From: Cruorifilaria tuberocauda
Lineage: Eukaryota; Nematoda; Chromadorea; Rhabditida; Onchocercidae
DNA length: 64,000 nt
Direction of reading: 5' to 3'
Assembly: GCA_013365365.1 (NCBI GenBank)
Contig: JABVXU010000008.1
Location: 186,001-250,000 of the forward strand
The notes beneath the pieces are model-generated. The model had not been told where the DNA came from. It saw nothing but the letters and a program-made list of their open reading frames with translations, and searched no databases. The first letter of the stretch is position 1. Every line of letters starts with the position of its first letter. Positions 12,851 to 26,269 of this stretch are shown piece after piece. Both the position numbers and the translations under genes were made by a program.

Positions 12851-13185
12851 ATTACAAATGCGAACAAAATTTTATATATCGTCATTATTTAATAGTTGAA
12901 AAGGATAAGCTTTTATAAAACTAAAAGGTAATTCTGCTAAAACAATACACAAATAATACATTTCATACAGTGCATGTGATACTGGTAACTATTCAACAGA
13001 TATTGTTCAGCAGATACTTTTATTGCCATCACTAACACCACTTTTTTTTTTCATTCTATTTATCTCCATCAAGCAAAAGTGCAACTGTTGTTACTTGTTT
13101 TATTTAGTTATTTGTTTGTCTATCAATGATTTCATAAAGGATCATTTTATTTATGATATTAAGTCTCACTTTACGTCTTCCACAG

Positions 13186-13283
13186 CACTGGAAAGCTTAT
13201 CCTGCCAAACTGGAACGTTTAAATGTTCTAAAAAAGCCAAATCTGTGTAAGTTAAGATCATTGATATTATTTTCCTTAGTGAA
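13186..13283 (+). other. Candidate alternative 3' exon of the catenin gene
   Basis: A strong acceptor (tttacgtcttccacag) precedes 13186. If the donor TGG|GTATGA at 12842 were used, phase 0 would be kept. The reading would continue HWKAYPAKLERLNVLKKPNL and about a dozen further residues to a TGA near 13283, replacing the final Val of DSWV. A donor-like GTAAGTTAAG inside could instead splice onward. No homology supports it; the evidence is splice signals and frame only. Confidence 0.3.
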
Positions 13284-13360
13284 GGGTGATTGATGATTTT
13301 GATGATTTTTAGAATCATCGGCTTTCAAAAACCTCAATTTTCAGCCTTTCAGCCCTTTCC

Positions 13361-13395
13361 ACTCTTTCAATCATCTGTTGTTTGCATCAGAAATA
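13361..13395. repeat. 35-bp dispersed repeat, copy 1
   Basis: Matches 24193-24227 at 34 of 35 positions (actctttcaatcatctgttg followed by tttgCatcagaaata, where the other copy has G). Flanks do not match, so the copies are isolated remnants of some repeated element. Confidence 0.75.
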
Positions 13396-14081
13396 TAAAT
13401 GTTAGCGGTACCGAATTTTTCCTAACTGATTTTAATGAAAAGCAATCCCTAAATGTTCTCAATCTTTTCCTTTAATAGATGATGATAGATTGTTTATTCC
13501 TTTTAGTTTCTGAAACAATACATTTTCTTTTGGAAGAATATAATGTGTTTCAGTTTTAATAATTCGATGGTACAGCTTATTTACTTTCTAACCTAGTCAG
13601 AGACTTTTATATCCTCTCATTTTCCACTACGTAACCTGGGGTATGATGTTTTTCGCTGCTCATAAGGTTGTGGATACTTTCTGTTATGGTGTTTCTTGTT
13701 GATATTTTTCTTAATTTGATCACTGTAGTAATTTCAAATTGATTTTGTTCAACAAATTGTAGAATTTTTTGCAAAAAGTTTTTGTCGTATTTCAATTTAT
13801 TTTGGATTGTTTTTTTCCCGGAGGTTGTAAATTAACATAAATTTTAATGGACCAAATATATTGTTTTTGTAGTGAATTGTTGTTTCTTCATTTTAGGAAT
13901 TTGAGCCGTTCAGTTTCAAAAATATTGCTTAGAATTACATCCTCATTCAATTCACTTAAGAATTTCTGTGCTTTATTGTCCATTGCAGTGTGTATATTTT
14001 ATATCTTCAAATGATACCATCAATTTTCGGAAATTTTGCATCGTTTATTCTTGTTTGCAATCATATTTTGAATATATTGTT

Positions 14082-14381
14082 GGATGTAAACTGGCAATTG
14101 TTTAGGTGATATGCAGAAAAACCTCATAATGTGTTCTTGAATAGTTCCAAATCTCAAGATATAACAGTTAGTGTTGATCACCCAGAAATTATTTGCTATC
14201 AGGTGCACTCTTCGTGTTTAATCTCCAGAAAAACCTCACAGTGTGTTCTATGTTTATTCGTGTTGCAGGTTATAAAATCAATAATTTCTTAGGAGGGCTG
14301 GCTAAAGTTACAAACTGTATATTGCCTCTTCCCAAAATTTTTTAGGATGGTTGTATATTAGATGATGTAAACTGGCAATTG
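14082..14381. repeat. Nested short direct repeats
   Basis: Two units each occur twice. The unit gatgtaaactggcaattgt appears at about 14083 and 14363. The unit cagaaaaacctca followed by a near-identical tgtgttct appears at 14113-14136 and 14226-14249, differing at two positions. The arrangement suggests decayed copies of a repeat. No coding capacity was seen. Confidence 0.7.
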
Positions 14382-16880
14382 TATGATTGATATGGACCCC
14401 TCCAGGAATAGTTTCTAATACTCTAAGCTCCAACTATCAACTCTTATCTGATTTTTTCTATCCTGATTCTCACAACTCGACCTTTATAAAACATTAATTA
14501 GTTATGAAATATAATAGTTATAATAGGTTTCTCGTTTTTCGTGACAATAATCGTGATTTTGATAAATGTTGTGAGAAGTCGAGTAAAGAAAATCATTCAA
14601 GTTAAAAGATGACCGGTAGTTGGTCTGCTGTACCGAAGCAATTAAACTTGTTCCCAAGTTTGCAGTTATGCTAAACTGCCATGCAAACTGAATTTTAAGT
14701 TGTAAACTGTAATTTTTAAAAAACAGTACGGGGAGTGCAGATATGTGAAATAAAATTTTGGTGGGAGAACTCCCACTCAAATTTGAAGGATAGTGGGATG
14801 TTGTTATCATCTTACAGAGGATCAGGACCGCATAAAAAATTGTTCCAAAGTTGTGAAATATGTGTGCGAATAATAAAAGAAATTATTCCTGAAAAACGAA
14901 ACTGCAGTCTTAAACCATGGAGATGCTGATTTTTCCGACATCATGAACACCATATTGGCTTGCTATAGGAGTGATGTGTTGGAAACTAATGCGAATACAT
15001 TTACTCTGTGCCATGGTTTCTTAATTGTTTCCAAATGCTGAGTACAAAAAGAATTTTAGATCGGACTAATGGATATTAACACAGAAAGTATTGCAAATAT
15101 GTATCATTTGGTCTTTCTGAGAGACTATTAATTTAGGAATGTATGCTGTTGTTTTTAGTGATTAAAATTTTATTCCACTATAGGTTTTATTATTTTTTTT
15201 TAATTAGTTTCAGTTAAAACACAACTATCCGTTGTGCGAACTTTTCTTCATCGAATCTTAATCCTAAATATGACCTTGATATCAAAATCGTGAAAATATT
15301 GATAAGTTTTAGCAGGCTTAAGTATTTGAGTAATTAAACAGGAAGTATTCCAAATGAGATAACAGTACAAGCTTCTTCGATAGTTCTATATACTAACTTT
15401 CATGTCATTACCATAAACGTGTCTCTCATTTCAGTCTTATTGCTTGTTATACTTTTGTTATATTTATAAAAAGATGGAAGAAAATGCTTTAATTTGAAAC
15501 TTAAAAAAGATTTTTAAGACGACATCGGAAATATCCATTTTATACAACCGGTTATTTATTCCCCTTTCGATGAACTTAACGAAGTTTATCCCGATAACTT
15601 CTTATCTGAGGACTCTTTGATGCAAGAACTGTTGATATGTTACTTATCTAGTGTCTTCGTATCTCTCTTCCAAAGCAATATAATATTTATAGTGACAAAT
15701 AAGGAAAATTCGTTTTGAAATTTTGAAATGTACAAATTTAAAAGTATAGTTTGATTAACTGATTTCCATGAATGTGTGTTTAAATAATGAATACAGCACA
15801 TTTATGGTTTTTTTGTAGAATCTTTAAAATTTAGTCTGGGAAGAAGACATAAAAAAGAGCTTGTAAACTTGCCGAATGATTTATTTTTGCATAAATTCGG
15901 GATTGTCATGGAAGGGAAGCTTCATTTCGGTAAGGGAAATGAAGGTATATTGCGTAGAGAGGCTAGGAAAGTTGGTACTGATAACATCAACTGAAAGACG
16001 GTTCCAAGACTTTGAAGTGTCAAGTGAAATAGTAATTGACCATCAGCAACACAAATCGGTAAATCGTTCATGTGAAGCATTCTAGCTCTCCAACCCTGAC
16101 CTCGTAACTGTTTCTTCCATCTCCTGTCTCCAACCCTTCCATCAATTTTGGATCAGTCATTTCTTGCACAGAAGAAATAAGTTTTATGCGTTTGATGTCT
16201 AATTAAAGGGGATGCTAAATACCTCTGTGATCCATATCCCATACCGTTTGCAATAGTTCCTTTCCCAGCATCATTTGCACACATAAAAGTATCATTCCCC
16301 TTTCGCTTTTATGCACACTGTGACCACTACCTGTGTTTCATCCAACTTTAAATTCATTTTGAACTGTTGACTTGGCAGGAGGTACAACAGATATTCGCGT
16401 GTCTTGCAGAAAATATGTTTCTTTAATTACTGTACTGCAGATTTCTGAAGCAGTAGAACATTCAGATAGATTTCTGTGATTTCAAATCTACGGTCTAATC
16501 GATTTTCTTAATTTGACATTTTTTTTCAAAAAAATTTTTTGAAATAAATTTTTGGATGTACTTGCAGACTTATCATTCAAAACAATTTTGGAAATTTCTC
16601 TTATATCATCATATTACATGATTTTATCAGTCAATTGAATAGGTGAAAGTAAACAAATTTTAATGAAACTGAAAAAATCTTTTCTCATTATTAAAATGCA
16701 CTGATTCGGTAGCCGCTTGAAATTTCTTGCAATATAAAAGAATTGAGTTTACCCTATTACGGACCAAATAAATATTCTCAAGTTCAATAAGTTAATTTTA
16801 TTCGACATTCGTGAGCGGGAAGATTTGGGGATGGACTTAAGAAATATCAGATATTAGCTATTAAGTTATGGATTATTTTA

Positions 16881-16915
16881 ACGCTATTAGACACGCTATT
16901 AGAACGCTATTAGAC
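16881..16915. repeat. Triplicated acgctattag tandem repeat
   Basis: Three copies of acgctattaga or acgctattagac follow one another with 11-12 bp spacing. They lie in non-coding AT-rich DNA. Confidence 0.75.
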
Positions 16916-19900
16916 AAAATATATCTTATTAAAACACATATCTTATTGAAAATTTTTTGTAAAAAGAATGAATAAAAATTGGTCATCATGATTGTTAGTC
17001 AATATTATTAACTTCTCTCTGAATTTTATCGACATTTTTCAAAATAGTGTCATATTATTATCATCAATATTTTGCCAACTCGCTATCCACAGATCGTACT
17101 TTTTATATTAAACGATTAAATAGAATTTCCAGTCAAATTATTAACTTCTAAAAAAGACTCCTAGTAATAATTATTATGTTATCTCATTCAATAAATTTAT
17201 TTGTGATATCATTGGTGGCTTTATCGATGCTATACATTTTAATATTGCGCGTGATTTTGGTATATAATAATTCTGGTCATAGTGCAAAAGTAATGGATTA
17301 TTTTTAGATTATATTGGTGAAAAGCAGAAGCAGAAGTTATTACAGCATTTGTGTAGAGATTATCAAACAACAATAATAGTATAAATAACCGTTTTCTCAG
17401 TATTATTATATGATAAATGTCATTGCATTCGTCAGCATTTCATAATTTACGACAATTAGGCAATTAAATCAATAAATCAATAGTGCAAAACTTATTTCCA
17501 TCGAAGGGGGATGGAAAATTTTTCATGATTTTTTTTTTTAATTGAAACTGTTTTTGATTTTTCGGCGTCATCAATGCACTTTTTTCTTTCAATTCAGAAT
17601 AGTGGAATCAATCGAAAATTCGTTGATTTATGATGGTAGTCTTTGCTTTTTCTCTGGTCTGTTATTTATTTAGTAGTTGCAATTCCACAATTTCATTTCG
17701 ACAATTAAATGATGACTGGAACAAGATCCTCCTATCAATTCGGAAAAAAGTAAAGAACTCTTCTAGCAAATTTTCTATCTAGTTGAGATTTCCTAAAAGC
17801 ATACTAACGATTCATTATATGGTTATGAAGCGACTTGATGTATATTGGAAGTATTCAGAATAATAACTGCTGGAACCGCATAACTTTACGTTAATTTTGT
17901 CGTGATTTTCCTTTTTTACTAACAGTTTCAAAGAATCGTAGGTGTTTGTAGAAGAGAATTTCAGAAAATGAAGAGTATTGCATTACTTCTCAAAAAAAAT
18001 ATAAACTTTCTTACCTCAAGTCTCGTTTTTGTGATATAAATCTAAAATTTCTGTAATTAATATATTTCATGAAGTTCGAACTCTACTATAATAATTATCT
18101 CAAATACCACAAAAACTAATATTAATGACATTGCATATAAATAATTAATAAATAAATAAATTATAATTATAAAAGTTAATAAATAGTTTTCAGAATGAAT
18201 GAGGATATATTCACATATAACATTCTTATGGAACGACAAGATCGATTTATTCGTAAAAACTATTAACTGGATTATCAATGCCAATGATATGAACAATTTG
18301 GTGTTACCTAGCAAAGTTTTCTGATTCATTTGTGTTTTTATTTCTCGATGATGAAATAATCAAGTCGCATTTCTCATGAGCTAAGTAAATTATTTGGAAT
18401 CTGAAAATGTGGATGGTTTTCCCAAATATTCTTCAAATTAATCATCCACTGATTAACGTTTTGAGCAAGATCAATATAAATTATAATAATATCGTTGTGG
18501 ATGACCTTTTCAAATTCAACTCTTCACAATGAAAAGACGAATTTATGTCATCCATGCCACTAACGAAAAAAAAATCAAGACCCTAATAATTGATCATAAC
18601 ACAATCAGCAAAGAAAATTCAGAATTTCAATCAATTTCACTATTTTAGCAGTAGTAACAATGCCAAAAGATAAAACATTGCAGATTCGGATACAGTGAAA
18701 AAGAAATAATTTCTACTGTCACATACCCTCCGATTATTAATAAATCTATGCATATCAGATAAAATTTGCTTAGTATTACTATTTCTTTTATGAAAACAGC
18801 ATCCAACATTTTTTGCATTTACAAAGCAAAGTTTAGAGATTTTAACATTTCTCAAAAAAGAATGCGCAAATTATTGGGAAAATTTTCCTATAATTCCATT
18901 TTTTAATACTTTTACCTAGTTCCATTCTTGAAAAGAAAAAACGAAAAGTCGAAAATTCAGATTAATTGCTGTGTTTCGACTGCAAACAATTACTTGTTTT
19001 TGGAAAGCCGTGCATTTTAAGAATCTTTAAGCGAAAATCAAAAAAAAATGGAGGGAAGAGGTACGTATTTCAAGTGATATTGATCACTTTGCTTAAGAAT
19101 AAATAAGCAAAAATATCAATAAATTATTTATTTTTCATAGCTTAATATCAAAACAGTACCACAAAAAGGGTTTCTACGACATGATATACGTTTTCAGGAA
19201 TTTTGCGATCAAAAGTTAAAGAAAGTAAATTTCCCTGTTTCCTACTTTACCTATCCCTCTTCCTAAACATCAATATTGGGCACAATATATTTATATTGCA
19301 TGGAATAATCATTAAAACGCAGGAAATAATTAACATTTAAATTATCAATAGCAATTAGATTCAGGTGTCGTTATTGTACTTGGATATCGATCCATTTTGG
19401 TAAGGAATAACAAATTATTATGCTTCCCGACTGTATTAATGTATTTCCAGTTTTCTACTGTATGAGTGAAATATGCTGCCATAATTTGCATTTTTCATAC
19501 TATTTAAATGATAACATATGGTGTTGGATGCATATTTTAGGATTTCTGATCTGCGACCACATCAGTCTGAGCCATTAGATAACCAAGAAGATTAAGCTTA
19601 TCAAACTGAATAATTTTATTTGATCAAAGAAAAACATGATCATCTGTAGAGAGGAGAGTTATACTGGATAGATTCAGAAAGTTCTACTTGCCTAGGGTAT
19701 GATATGAATAAAGAAAGCATAAAAGAAGATGAAGGGATTGGAGGGCGTGGATATGGACAGCTGGGGGGACATCGTCGACCATCATCGCATTTGCATTTGT
19801 CAAAGATCGTTTATTTAAAATGAGCGACGAATGCTCATTTTGAACTGTCTCAGAACCACAAATCTCGACGACAAATCTCGTCATTTCTAATACCCAAAAT

Positions 19901-22900
19901 TGGTCTTTTCTCTTTTTACTCTGAACGATATAAAAATCCAAATTCGAACTCTCATTAAAATTCATTCATTTTCATTATTTATTTAATTTTATTTTTATTT
20001 TCACAACATTCATTAAATATTCACAATTGTAGTTGGTGGCCAAGATAAAATTTTTTGAGTGGAAAATAAGGGTAATTCTGGAATAGAAGCTATAAAAGTG
20101 ATTAGTAAAAGTTTACTTTTTTAACTTGCAGAAAGATCTCTATAAGAAATATTGAAATTAATTAGTATTTGTGGATGAGAATCGAATATAATCCCCAGAA
20201 AAGTACTGCATAATGGGAGTTAATGTATGTATCCCTTGAATCATGTATCTGTTCATGTTTTATGGTAATGAACAAAGCAGGGATGGGCAGAAGAGAGAGG
20301 AGACGATTCGTAGAAGAAATTGATAAAACAGGATCCAGGAAGAAGATGAGAAGTAGGAGGAGGTTGTCGATCATGAATTTTAACAAAGATGAGACAACGT
20401 TCATTGAGAGAGAACGGACGAGTTGAGAAATATGCATGCCAAACTTAGAACTAACTCATTCAGGTTCAAATTCTGTTTCAACAAATGAACTATCATTCTA
20501 CATTCACCATCATTGGAGTGTCATTGTCGTGGTCGTTCATCACATCAAATCTCACCCATTTCTGATTGTTATCACATGTTACTGGCACCCATACATACAC
20601 CGACAACCGACACACACAGGCATCTATGCGTGTATGTCGCCGACAAACATATTCAACCACGTGTCCTGCTGTGGAATTACATGCCTGTTTATCAACCATT
20701 CATCCCGATTTTCACGGTGTGACAAAGTAACGACAAATACACTCTCATCCCCCCTCCTTTTACAGCATAGATGAATACAGGCATTCAGAATACTGTCTGC
20801 AACTCGTTTTGCTCAATTTACCGTATCCTTCGAATCCTCTTTCTTCATTTCCAGAACCTTTAAAACATTTGGATTTCGTATTTTTATCAAGTTTACTTTT
20901 CTCTGACTTGAAATTCAAAAACGGCAATAAGTCAACATTGCCAAGATTTTTCGGTCTACGCAACAGTAGTATATTAATCTCTAAAAATTTGCATATTCTA
21001 TATATTCATTAGAAAAGCATTGAAGAAGCATTTCTTAAATCTACCATTCAATTTTTTAATCTATGAAATTGCAAATTTTTGCTGAAATTAAATAATACAG
21101 AATTTATCAAAGTTGATAGCTAAAGTGTAATTTAGAAAGTACGTGATGCTGCTCACTCATAATATTATTTGTAATGACTAATCCTAAATGAATGATAAAT
21201 CCTTCGGGACTATTTTATTTCATACCGCATGGAACGTTCATAAATATTGTTTTGGATAAAAGGCCATGTGGATAATGCAGATTGTCGTTCTTGGCACAAT
21301 GGCCAGGGGCGTCAAATCACTCACTCCAATGGTTATCGATATCACTGACGATTATTCTATTGTAGTTTTACAAGTTTGAAAATTCGTAGCTAAAATATAT
21401 GGCAAAAGTACTGAAACAATAAGCCAAAGAAGGATTTTCAATAACTTGAAATTTTTAAATTTCGCAAAACTTTTGCTAAGCATTGGTGTAACGGTGATGG
21501 ATGGGTTGTAAAGTAGACGATGTTAAGTTTAGACCAAATCGTACGTTTGAGGAAAGTGATAAACATTGATTATTGAATGAGCAACATGAGATCCATCTTT
21601 TTTGTTACGTATTTATTCATTTATTTAAATCGCTAGCGCATTTCACTTTCAGTGTTCTGTTATTTCTACGACTATAAATTCTAATTAATAAATTTTTGGA
21701 TTTGCATCCGATAATTTTTCTTTCTAAGTTTTCATACATTTCAGCTGAAAAACAAAATAATATATCAGAAACATTCTGCTCTAAATTTCTATTTGGACAA
21801 TTTAAAGATTTACTCTTCTCCTCAGTATCTATCAGCTGCAGGGATTTTTTTTTTAATTCTGAAAATTGACGATAAATTTTTAGGACTAGTGAAATACTTT
21901 TATCTAATATTACTTTATGTAGGGGTATTGCACCGTAGAAAAAAAGTACAGATAGTATCTAAGAAGATATTATATACCTGTTAAGGGTAAAGTGTTAATT
22001 ATTTGCAAATAAATGATCTTCGGAAGAGGTATAAATGCATTTGACACCAGTATACCCGGTTATCGCGACACTGAATCTAATCCATAATCAGTAAACATCA
22101 TCACTTAACCATATCAAATAACAACAACTATTGTCTCTTTCTTCCCTTCACTACAATAACCTGTGCTATCTCCATTAAACAAATCATTTAAAATCTTTTT
22201 TGAAGTTATCACTTAAAAGACCGTAAACTTCTAAAATTGGATCGAAAAATTCCAAAGTTTTGAAATAAAAAATGCTTAATCATCAGATATTTTTAACTAA
22301 AATATTTATACAAATTTCATCGAAAGTTGTCGCTCTTTGGCTATTTTAGATGTTCGTTGAACTTACCATCACCAATTTTATCATTGTCACAATGAATGCC
22401 ACCAATAATCTTCGATTTTATTTTCCCATCATTTAGCCTATTATTATCATTAAACAATTTTCATCAACATCATTATCATTATCACTGCAATGGTCGCTAG
22501 GATTGGCAGTCATCATTGATGCAGCATTTGCGCTATCTCTTTCTCAGCGGGGGAAATTATCTTCCGGCTCATTGCTTCTCATAGCACCAACGAAGGAAAA
22601 CGAAGCTAAACACTGAAAAGCAACCGTTGAGCTTCTTCAACAAGCACCAAACATTGATGAGCCAGCTCACTTCTTACTAAATTTAATATTTCTTCAACTG
22701 CATGAGCTTATTCTCTTCGTTTCGAACTACTTCATGTAATTATGAATTTCAAACTTGTATCTAACTACTTTGTCATTATTACAAGCTTTAATACTTGGCA
22801 CAAATATTTCATATTCCAAGCATTGCATTGTTTCCACTTTAAAATCCAAATAAAACCATTCATTATTTACTGAATTCGGGAATAGCCCTGTAAGTGGATT

Positions 22901-24192
22901 CAATACATTATAAAAAACCATTGTAGATTAGGATTTCTAAGATATCATACTGAATTCATTAATTTTGTTGTAATGAAAAATAGTGCACAGTATTAATACG
23001 CTTAATATGAATAGTCATAGAACTGTCCAATTTAAGTGATTATTGAAAACGTAATACTAATCCCAAGTCCATGTGACTTCCTTTAACCGTTATTTCTAGG
23101 ATTTATTATGCTAGTAATGCTTCAGCAAACTTTTTTGTCAAGTACTTCAAAATAAAAAAATAAACATAATTTAGGAAATATTGGTCAGTAATCGAACTAG
23201 TATTAACAGAAAAAGCAAGAGAAAAGGAGAGAGGAGAAAATAAGGAGGAGAGATGTGAACACACTATGTTTGCATTTTCCATAACATAGATGTCAATCTG
23301 TTGGCAACAAAAACCTCTTTAAAATTCCAACATTTTTGCATTCTTTTCCTCCCAACACCTTTCTATTATTTAACAAGCAAGTGATTTTTGCATTCCTTTG
23401 CTTCAAATATCTTCTTATATCGTCTGCTTGTCAAAAAGCCATATATGACAACAGATATCTTATTGGATATATACGTCATTTATTTGTTTCGCAACTTTAT
23501 CTACTCTCTTATACTTTATTTCGCATTTGTATTGCGCTGTAAATACAGTACATTTCTGATGTCTTATCACTGATGAATTATAATTTCGAAAAAATCTTCG
23601 GATCTCTCATTTCAACTTTTTTCCTTCAAATTTCTATTCCCTCTTAAGTCATATTTTCTCTATGATAAAGAAAAATTTTTTTAATATGTAGCTACTAATG
23701 ATTACGAAAGTTTTTAATAAATGAGATAAGTCAAAAGCAATTATTGAATTATCTAAAGATTTGGGAAAATGGGTTTGAGTCTCTTATGAATGATGAGTTA
23801 AATGCTGAAGACAGCGCAGGATTCATAAGGATAGACATCCAAGGGGGTCTGCTATCGGCATAATTTACCTTAGAGAGAAGTTTGAAATGAATGAATGATG
23901 TGTCGCAGAAAAAACAGAGGGGTCATTTCACCCTAAGCTATCATCCCCAACTAATATTAACTAGTAGCTATTTTTTGCCGACCACCAATTAAGTAATTAT
24001 CCGTTTATATAGATGATACAAAACTTACTTCATTTAAACTAACTCGTTTATATGATAAATCATTGTATGCAACAAGCGCAGTATTAATTTTGTTGAGTTC
24101 GTATCCGACAAGAATAAAATTTAAAGGTAATTAAATTCCTTCCCAAATAGACTTTTATTTCATATTTTTTCATCAAAAGGAAAAAAAATATT

Positions 24193-24227
24193 GACTCTTT
24201 CAATCATCTGTTGTTTGGATCAGAAAT
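24193..24227. repeat. 35-bp dispersed repeat, copy 2
   Basis: The partner of 13361-13395, in the same orientation about 10.8 kb away, with one mismatch. Confidence 0.75.
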
Positions 24228-24290
24228 AGTGAAACTATTTATTTTTTCCATATGAAGTTTTCGGTAATGCAGAGGGAGGTTCAAGTTCTA

Positions 24291-24352
24291 ACAATGACGA
24301 TAATGAGAATGATAAAGCTGATGACAATAATGATGATGATGTTTTAGCTTAA
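24291..24352. repeat. GAT-rich degenerate microsatellite
   Basis: Interrupted GATAAT/GATGAT units. The stretch contains several GATA cores by virtue of its composition. Non-coding. Confidence 0.6.
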
Positions 24353-25997
24353 ATTTTATTCTTGTTCACATATATTCGAACATATAAAGAGGCGAAAGAT
24401 AGACAATGAGAAATGGAATGAACCAATAGAGATGGATTTCTGTTCTAGAACAGAAATTTTTTTTACCTTCACTTTTCTCAATTATTTATAGAAAGTAGGA
24501 TAGAACAAGAGTAGAGTAAAATAGTAATAGGGGAAGCCTAGTGATGGAATTAGGAAAAGGAAATTCACAAGATAAGCTACGGGAAAGAGATAGGGGAAGT
24601 AAGTGAGATTAGATGCGCTGGAAGAGTTTTGTTTTTTGTTTTTTTTAAATCCGCAACCTCTGAAACAAACGTATATCATCATTATGTTGATGTGATTTCA
24701 GCAATGATTTACTGGCCAGTCGCGAAAAAAAAATTGTGTAATAGTCGGCCGGCCTACATATCAACAAATTTGTTTCAAGATATATACTTTTTTATCATCT
24801 TGTTTTTTTCTCCTCTTGCTTACAAGCATATGAAATAAGTTCTTCACCGAACATCATTAATAAATTTTATTTGATCAAATTTTAAATGTTAAATCAAATT
24901 TTAGTGTTTCGATTTTCGTGAACATAAAAGATCACGTAAACAAATAAACTAATGTTCAGCTTAACAAAAGAAATAGAAAAACACGTTAGAAATTTCACAT
25001 ATAAGTTTATTTGAGAGTATTTATCAAAAAAAAAGGCATTTTCTCGGTAATCTAAGAGCCCAATAACAGCTGCATTAGTTTATTTAGAGTTATAATGATG
25101 AACTTTGGAAATGAAGCTCTGTGCCGCTTCACTTCACTACTGTAATCATTGTTTGGGGATTTAGGGAATTGCAGCTGATTTGAAAATTTTCACCCATCTT
25201 GGTTGGGCAAATGATTGCCCACTGGGAGAAAATTACTTATCGAATAAGAAAGGCATTATTCGATTTATCCTTAATGGCGCGATCCGAAATTTTCATTCAG
25301 GAATGTGATAGGAAATAAATTGTCGTATTATTGAGCTAACTTTATATTCTTAAGGTAAGTGTATTAATTAAGTTGCTTATCCCAATCAGTGTGCATATCG
25401 AGCGGTGAATTTTGTGAGGTCGAGTTTTCTTTACTAATTAAAATTCTTAAAGTGGCAGAAAAAAAAAAGACAATTCAAATCTTTGGACAGTTTAAATTTG
25501 TGTCGTTCCATACAGCTTATCATTTTATAAAATCTGTATATAACGAAGAGCAATTTCACCAAAAATTCGGAAAACAATTTGTTTTGATGAGGTCAATACT
25601 ACCAGAACGAGCATTGGGTTGGGCCGGGGAGTTGATAAAGCATGAAGGTCGAAGGAAAGAGGAAAGCAGAGGTACAGTGAGAGATGAGGATTGGTTACTC
25701 TGAAATAATAAAAACCAACTTCAAAGGCCAAAGGTACTATTCAGGTCAAAATATTAGGTACTTTTGTTCTCTTCCTCATCCAAAAATTCTATCATTTTAT
25801 CCCGAATTTATCAGAAAATGATAGAAATTCCATAGCTGTGTATTCATATTTAATACAGTGTCACAAATTGTTGTGGAGTGATTTGAAGTACGCCATAAAA
25901 TAGTGCAATAAGGAAGAGGTTGATTGGTTAAAAACGACGCCTGTGACTCCACCCCCAATTTGCAATCGCTATTGGTAATGAAAGCGAAGTATAGAGA

Positions 25998-26031
25998 GGG
26001 AGGGGAGAAGGAGGGTAAGGAGGGGGAGGGG
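25998..26031 (+). other. Putative G-quadruplex motif in a purine-rich strand
   Basis: Five G-runs of three to five lie on the + strand, at 25998-26000, 26002-26005, 26013-26015, 26022-26026 and 26028-26031. The loops are 1, 7, 6 and 1 nt, which meets the standard G3+N1-7 pattern. It lies in a longer GA-rich tract (about 25985-26110), about 1.7 kb upstream of the GATA factor start. Such G-runs are rare in this AT-rich window. Confidence 0.7.
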
Positions 26032-26269
26032 AGGATCTCTCTGGAGCAATTCACCTTCCGCCTCACACTTCGATAGAACAATGCGGAGGGAGAGGAAAGA
26101 AGGAAGCTTCCCCTCATACCGCTGAGCTCGATTAGTTGTAAAGATGGAATCGATGGGACGAATGGGCTAGATGGATGGAAGGCTGTGGTCCTTAAGTCTC
26201 CCATAAACTCCGGTCAATTCTAAGTGAGCCCGAAGTCTCATTTGTTGAGGGGTGACAATTTAAGCTAGC

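Noticed and set aside
20436..20774. 112-codon frame rich in His/Thr
   Set aside because: It derives from CACA- and ACAT-rich low-complexity sequence and has overlapping open frames on both strands.
25389..25703. 104-codon plus-strand open frame upstream of the GATA factor
   Set aside because: No recognisable family, highly charged low-complexity end, and no splice or start context. It lies next to a purine-rich tract that keeps frames open by composition.
25797..26204. 135-codon minus-strand open frame
   Set aside because: It is the complement of the GA-rich tract and is dominated by Ser/Pro/Leu from repeated CTCC-type sequence.
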